16,330 bases of DNA from CAJUOR01 sp964596105 (GTDB lineage: Bacteria; Bacillota_I; Bacilli_A; Erysipelotrichales; Coprobacillaceae): NCBI GenBank assembly GCA_964596105.1, contig CAZQRT010000027.1, positions 1 to 16,330 of the forward strand, in the 5' to 3' direction. The position numbers were made by a program, and so were the translations under genes. Every line of letters begins with the position of its first letter. Position 1 is the first letter of the stretch. The notes below the pieces were generated by a model, which searched no databases, had not been told where the DNA came from, and saw only the letters and a list, made by a program, of their open reading frames with translations. Below are positions 13,782 through 16,330 of this stretch, piece after piece.

Positions 13782-15119
13782 TTAAGCCTCAGCAGCCTGA
13801 GCGCGGTCGTTAACCAAAACGAACGGAGTCCAGAATGCAGTTAAGCCAACAATCTCAATGATATTCCAGATCGCACCCTTGATGTCACCACCGGTGCACA
13901 AGAATCCAATTAAGATTGGCGGCGTTACCCAAGGTGCCTGGATACATGGACGACGAATAATTCCACCTTCCATCAAATAGTAAGTAATAACACCTAAAAT
14001 AACTGGTCCAAAGATAAACGGAATAGCCAGTGATACGTTCAAGACAATTGGAAGACCGAAGGTCAAAGGTTCATTGATCTCGAAGATACCAGGAGCCAGT
14101 GCCAGTTTCGCGATAGTTCTTGAAGCCTCGTTCTTAGAGAACAGGAAGATCGCGATAATGCAGCCGATCGTTGCGCCAGATCCGCCTAAGAAAGCGAAAC
14201 CAGACTGTAATTCACCAACGACGGTATTCTCAGGCTCTAAGCCAGCTGCGAAACGAGAAACGTTCTCCAGTGATAACGGAGTCAGGATAGGGGTTGTTAC
14301 GGAACCAACGATGTTAGCGCCATGCAAACCGAATACCCATAACAGACCGATCATGAAGTACATGATGATAACCATCCATACGTTCTGAGAAAGAGCTGTT
14401 AACGGAGCCTGCAGAACCTTCGTGATAACTTCGAAGACTGTCATGCCGGTGAACTTTAATACGTATGCGTAGATGACAGATACTAAACCAGTCGTCAAGA
14501 TCGCAGGGATCAAGCTTGAGAATGCTTTAGCGACTGCTGGTGGTACGCCATCAGGCATCTTAATCTGCAAGTGCGGATTCTTGGAGAGTCTCGGGAAGAC
14601 TTCTCCGACTAACAAGCCTATCAGCATGGCCACGAACAAACCCTGGGCGGCGATTAACTGTGCGTCCAGAACGGCACCGCCGTAGGAAACGCCGTTAATG
14701 ACGCCGGCGCCCTCGCCAACATCGAGACCGCTGACAGAGTTCCAGGTATGACCGGACATGAAGGATGCTAAACCGGTAACGCTGCCGGCTAAGCCGTCTC
14801 CACCGTTAGCAACGGTCATGTTGTAGGACAGGACACCAACCAACAAAATGGCCAAGCAGTTGATCGTACCATTGTTCAAATTGGTAAAGACTGTTCCTAA
14901 TCCACTGACTTCCAAGAAATTTCTGTAACCATTTGCGAATGCCGGGAAATTCAAACCATTTTCATCGAAGATTCCAGAAATGTTGTTCATCAATACGCCC
15001 AGCGCACCGGCGATCGTCAACGGCATCGTTACTGTGAAGGAATCACGGATGGCAGCTAGGTGTTTCTCTGAACCAATCTTGGCAGCAATCGGGACAAACT
15101 TTTCTTCCAAAAATTTCAT
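13782..15119 (-). CDS. PTS lactose/cellobiose-family EIIC permease
   Basis: A 445-aa integral membrane sugar channel with about ten hydrophobic segments. It binds an outside beta-glucoside or disaccharide and delivers it for phosphorylation by EIIB. Family signatures are GLHGANI with His266 and FEINEPLTFGLPIVLN with Glu347 and Glu350, the conserved substrate-contact region of ChbC-type transporters. LNVSLAIPF has Val where LNP is usual. I start at ATG 15117-15119, nine bases after AGGAGG. The frame is open to 15194, but that start has no ribosome site. The gene has its own promoter, an overlapping cre-like site and a terminator, so it is monocistronic, apart from the EIIA gene downstream. No EIIB is in the window. 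Confidence 0.92.
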   Translation of the reverse strand: MKFLEEKFVPIAAKIGSEKHLAAIRDSFTVTMPLTIAGALGVLMNNISGIFDENGLNFPAFANGYRNFLEVSGLGTVFTNLNNGTINCLAILLVGVLSYNMTVANGGDGLAGSVTGLASFMSGHTWNSVSGLDVGEGAGVINGVSYGGAVLDAQLIAAQGLFVAMLIGLLVGEVFPRLSKNPHLQIKMPDGVPPAVAKAFSSLIPAILTTGLVSVIYAYVLKFTGMTVFEVITKVLQAPLTALSQNVWMVIIMYFMIGLLWVFGLHGANIVGSVTTPILTPLSLENVSRFAAGLEPENTVVGELQSGFAFLGGSGATIGCIIAIFLFSKNEASRTIAKLALAPGIFEINEPLTFGLPIVLNVSLAIPFIFGPVILGVITYYLMEGGIIRRPCIQAPWVTPPILIGFLCTGGDIKGAIWNIIEIVGLTAFWTPFVLVNDRAQAAEA

Positions 15120-15208
15120 AAAAAGTTTCCTCCTCGTATATAATTGTAAGGTTGTGAAAATCACGACTAGTATCAGGGGATCGGATTTCCACATTGTCGA
15201 CGGTTGGT

Positions 15209-15222
15209 TGTAACCGTTTCAA
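15209..15222 (-). promoter_or_regulatory. cre-like site (CcpA) at the start of EIIC transcription
   Basis: TGTAACCGTTTCAA on the plus strand matches the catabolite-responsive consensus TGNAANCGNWNNCA at all fixed positions except C13 (A here). It begins just after the predicted start (about 15223), a classic position for CcpA repression. It overlaps a 6-bp hairpin ACGGTT / AACCGT (15200-15217). CcpA binding is inferred from consensus and location. Confidence 0.6.
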
Positions 15223-15229
15223 CACGTAT

Positions 15230-15258
15230 ATTGTACACATTAAATTCACAAAAGTCAA
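15230..15258 (-). promoter_or_regulatory. Promoter of the PTS EIIC gene
   Basis: Minus strand TTGACT (15253-15258), 17-base spacer, TACAAT (15230-15235). The transcript has a leader of about 104 bases before the EIIC ATG. Confidence 0.75.
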
Positions 15259-15359
15259 CACGAAACGGAAACGATTAAAGAAAAAAGTCACATTTTGTTC
15301 ACATTTCTCACGGGCGGAAAAATGACTCCGGTCCCGCCAAAAACAGCCCGGTCTTAAGC

Positions 15360-15385
15360 AAAAAAAATCCGGCCCGCAGGCCGGA
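15360..15385 (-). terminator. Intrinsic terminator of tuf
   Basis: Minus strand TCCGGCC (15379-15385) pairs with GGCCGGA (15368-15374) around TGCG, followed by eight T (15360-15367). It lies 12 bases after the tuf stop. Confidence 0.92.
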
Positions 15386-15397
15386 AATAAATATCTT

Positions 15398-16330
15398 TTA
15401 CTCGATGATCTCGGTAACCGTGCCGCTGCCGACGGTACGGCCGCCCTCACGAATCGAGAACTTGGTGCCCTGCTCGATCGCGATCGGGTGAATCAGCTCG
15501 ACAGTCAACTCAACATTGTCACCAGGCATAACCATTTCCACGCCCTCAGCCAGTTCGATGACACCGGTAATATCGGTGGTGCGGAAATAGAACTGCGGAC
15601 GGTAGTTCGCGAAGAACGGGGTATGACGGCCGCCCTCATCTTTGGTCAGGATGTAAACCTGGCTGACAAATTTGTAATGAGGATGAACCGATCCCGGTTT
15701 AGCTAAAACCTGGCCGCGCTGGATCTGATCACGGTTGATACCGCGCAAAAGGACACCGATATTATCACCGGCCTGCGCGTAGTCAAGCAGTTTACGGAAC
15801 ATTTCGATACCCGTCGCAACCGTCGACTGCGTCTCATGGATACCGACGATTTCCAGCGGTTCATTCAGTTTCAGGATACCGCGCTCAACACGTCCCGTTG
15901 CCACGGTGCCGCGACCGGTAATCGTGAAGACATCCTCGACCGGCATCAGGAAAGGCAGCTGGTCGTCACGCTTCGGCGTCGGAATATAATTATCAACCGC
16001 GTCCAGAAGCTCATGAATAGCGGCTTCCCACTTCGGATCCGGATCGCCTTCCAGAACCTTTAAAGCCGAACCGCGGATAACCGGCACTTCATCACCAGGG
16101 AAGTCATACTCGGTCAGTAATTCACGGATCTCCATCTCAACCAGATCCAGTAACTCTTCGTCATCGACCTGATCCACTTTGTTCATGAAGACGACAATCG
16201 AAGGAACACCAACCTGACGGCTTAACAGAATGTGCTCACGCGTCTGCGGCATCGGTCCGTCCGAAGCGGCTACGACCAGGATCGCGCCATCCATCTGCGC
16301 GGCGCCGGTAATCATGTTCTTGATATAGTC
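15398..16330 (-). CDS. tuf: Translation elongation factor EF-Tu (partial, N-terminus outside window)
   Basis: The last 310 codons of EF-Tu, running off the window edge at 16330. The GTPase that delivers aminoacyl-tRNA to the ribosome. The visible part begins DYIKNMITGAAQMDGAILVV, just after switch II. The guanine-specificity motif is NKVD (in VFMNKVDQVDD; most EF-Tu have NKCD), with the base-contact GSAL following. Domain 2 contains FTITGRGTVATGRVERG and domain 3 ends GGRTVGSGTVTEIIE. The P-loop and switch I lie outside the window. An ATG at 16313-16315 is internal (Met of KNMITGAAQ), not the start. As usual for the end of a translation-factor operon, a strong terminator follows. Confidence 0.97.
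   Translation of the reverse strand, partial: DYIKNMITGAAQMDGAILVVAASDGPMPQTREHILLSRQVGVPSIVVFMNKVDQVDDEELLDLVEMEIRELLTEYDFPGDEVPVIRGSALKVLEGDPDPKWEAAIHELLDAVDNYIPTPKRDDQLPFLMPVEDVFTITGRGTVATGRVERGILKLNEPLEIVGIHETQSTVATGIEMFRKLLDYAQAGDNIGVLLRGINRDQIQRGQVLAKPGSVHPHYKFVSQVYILTKDEGGRHTPFFANYRPQFYFRTTDITGVIELAEGVEMVMPGDNVELTVELIHPIAIEQGTKFSIREGGRTVGSGTVTEIIE

Noticed and set aside
15120..15194. Upstream in-frame start of EIIC (25 extra residues)
   Set aside because: It has no ribosome site and the extra residues are not typical of EIIC. The ATG at 15119 has AGGAGG and begins with the family-like MKFLEEKFVPIA.
1..16330. CRISPR array, insertion sequence, prophage, toxin-antitoxin or defence genes
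   Set aside because: No regularly spaced repeats, transposase or integrase motifs, terminal inverted repeats or known defence domains were found on either strand.

Overview
The window looks like ordinary chromosomal backbone of a low-to-mid GC member of the Bacillota, possibly of the Erysipelotrichia. That placement is an inference from gene content: QueH instead of QueG, an LmrCD/TM287-288-type heterodimeric exporter, a PcsB/CwlO-like NlpC/P60 hydrolase, a lactose/cellobiose-type PTS, CcpA-type cre sequence, AGGAGG ribosome sites and sigma-A promoters close to consensus. No phage, insertion sequence, CRISPR array or defence island is visible. Most genes lie on the minus strand.

Region 1 (1-812): the 3' end of queA overlaps queH on the plus strand (queuosine pathway). 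Region 2 (826-4977): a minus-strand operon marR > ABC (degenerate half) > ABC (canonical half) with ATGA overlaps at both joints. It has a consensus promoter, a TTG start for the regulator and a 38-bp AT-rich palindrome upstream. Region 3 (4987-7193): guaB (IMP dehydrogenase) with its own promoter, then a terminator and an HD-domain hydrolase of the YfbR/HDDC2 type. Region 4 (7180-9290): a thyA > folA > plsC operon with its own promoter, combining dTMP synthesis and folate recycling with phospholipid acylation.

Region 5 (9274-11636): an orphan importer-type ABC ATPase is divergent from a two-gene plus-strand operon. The two promoters overlap. The operon encodes a trigger-factor-like PPIase lacking the ribosome-docking domain, followed at once by a DtxR-type metalloregulator. 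Region 6 (11637-13102): a secreted coiled-coil NlpC/P60 cell-wall hydrolase and a tRNA-Gln(CUG), each with its own promoter. Region 7 (13151-15258): PTS EIIA and EIIC of the lactose/cellobiose class. They are separately promoted and separately terminated, with a cre-like site just after the EIIC promoter and a structured leader with a possible 14-codon ORF before EIIA. No EIIB or glycosidase is present. Region 8 (15360-16330): the tuf (EF-Tu) gene, cut by the window end.

I see no convincing new multi-gene system. The items most worth checking are the truncated trigger-factor homologue with its coupled DtxR regulator, the overlapping divergent promoters between it and the orphan ATPase, and the EIIA leader.
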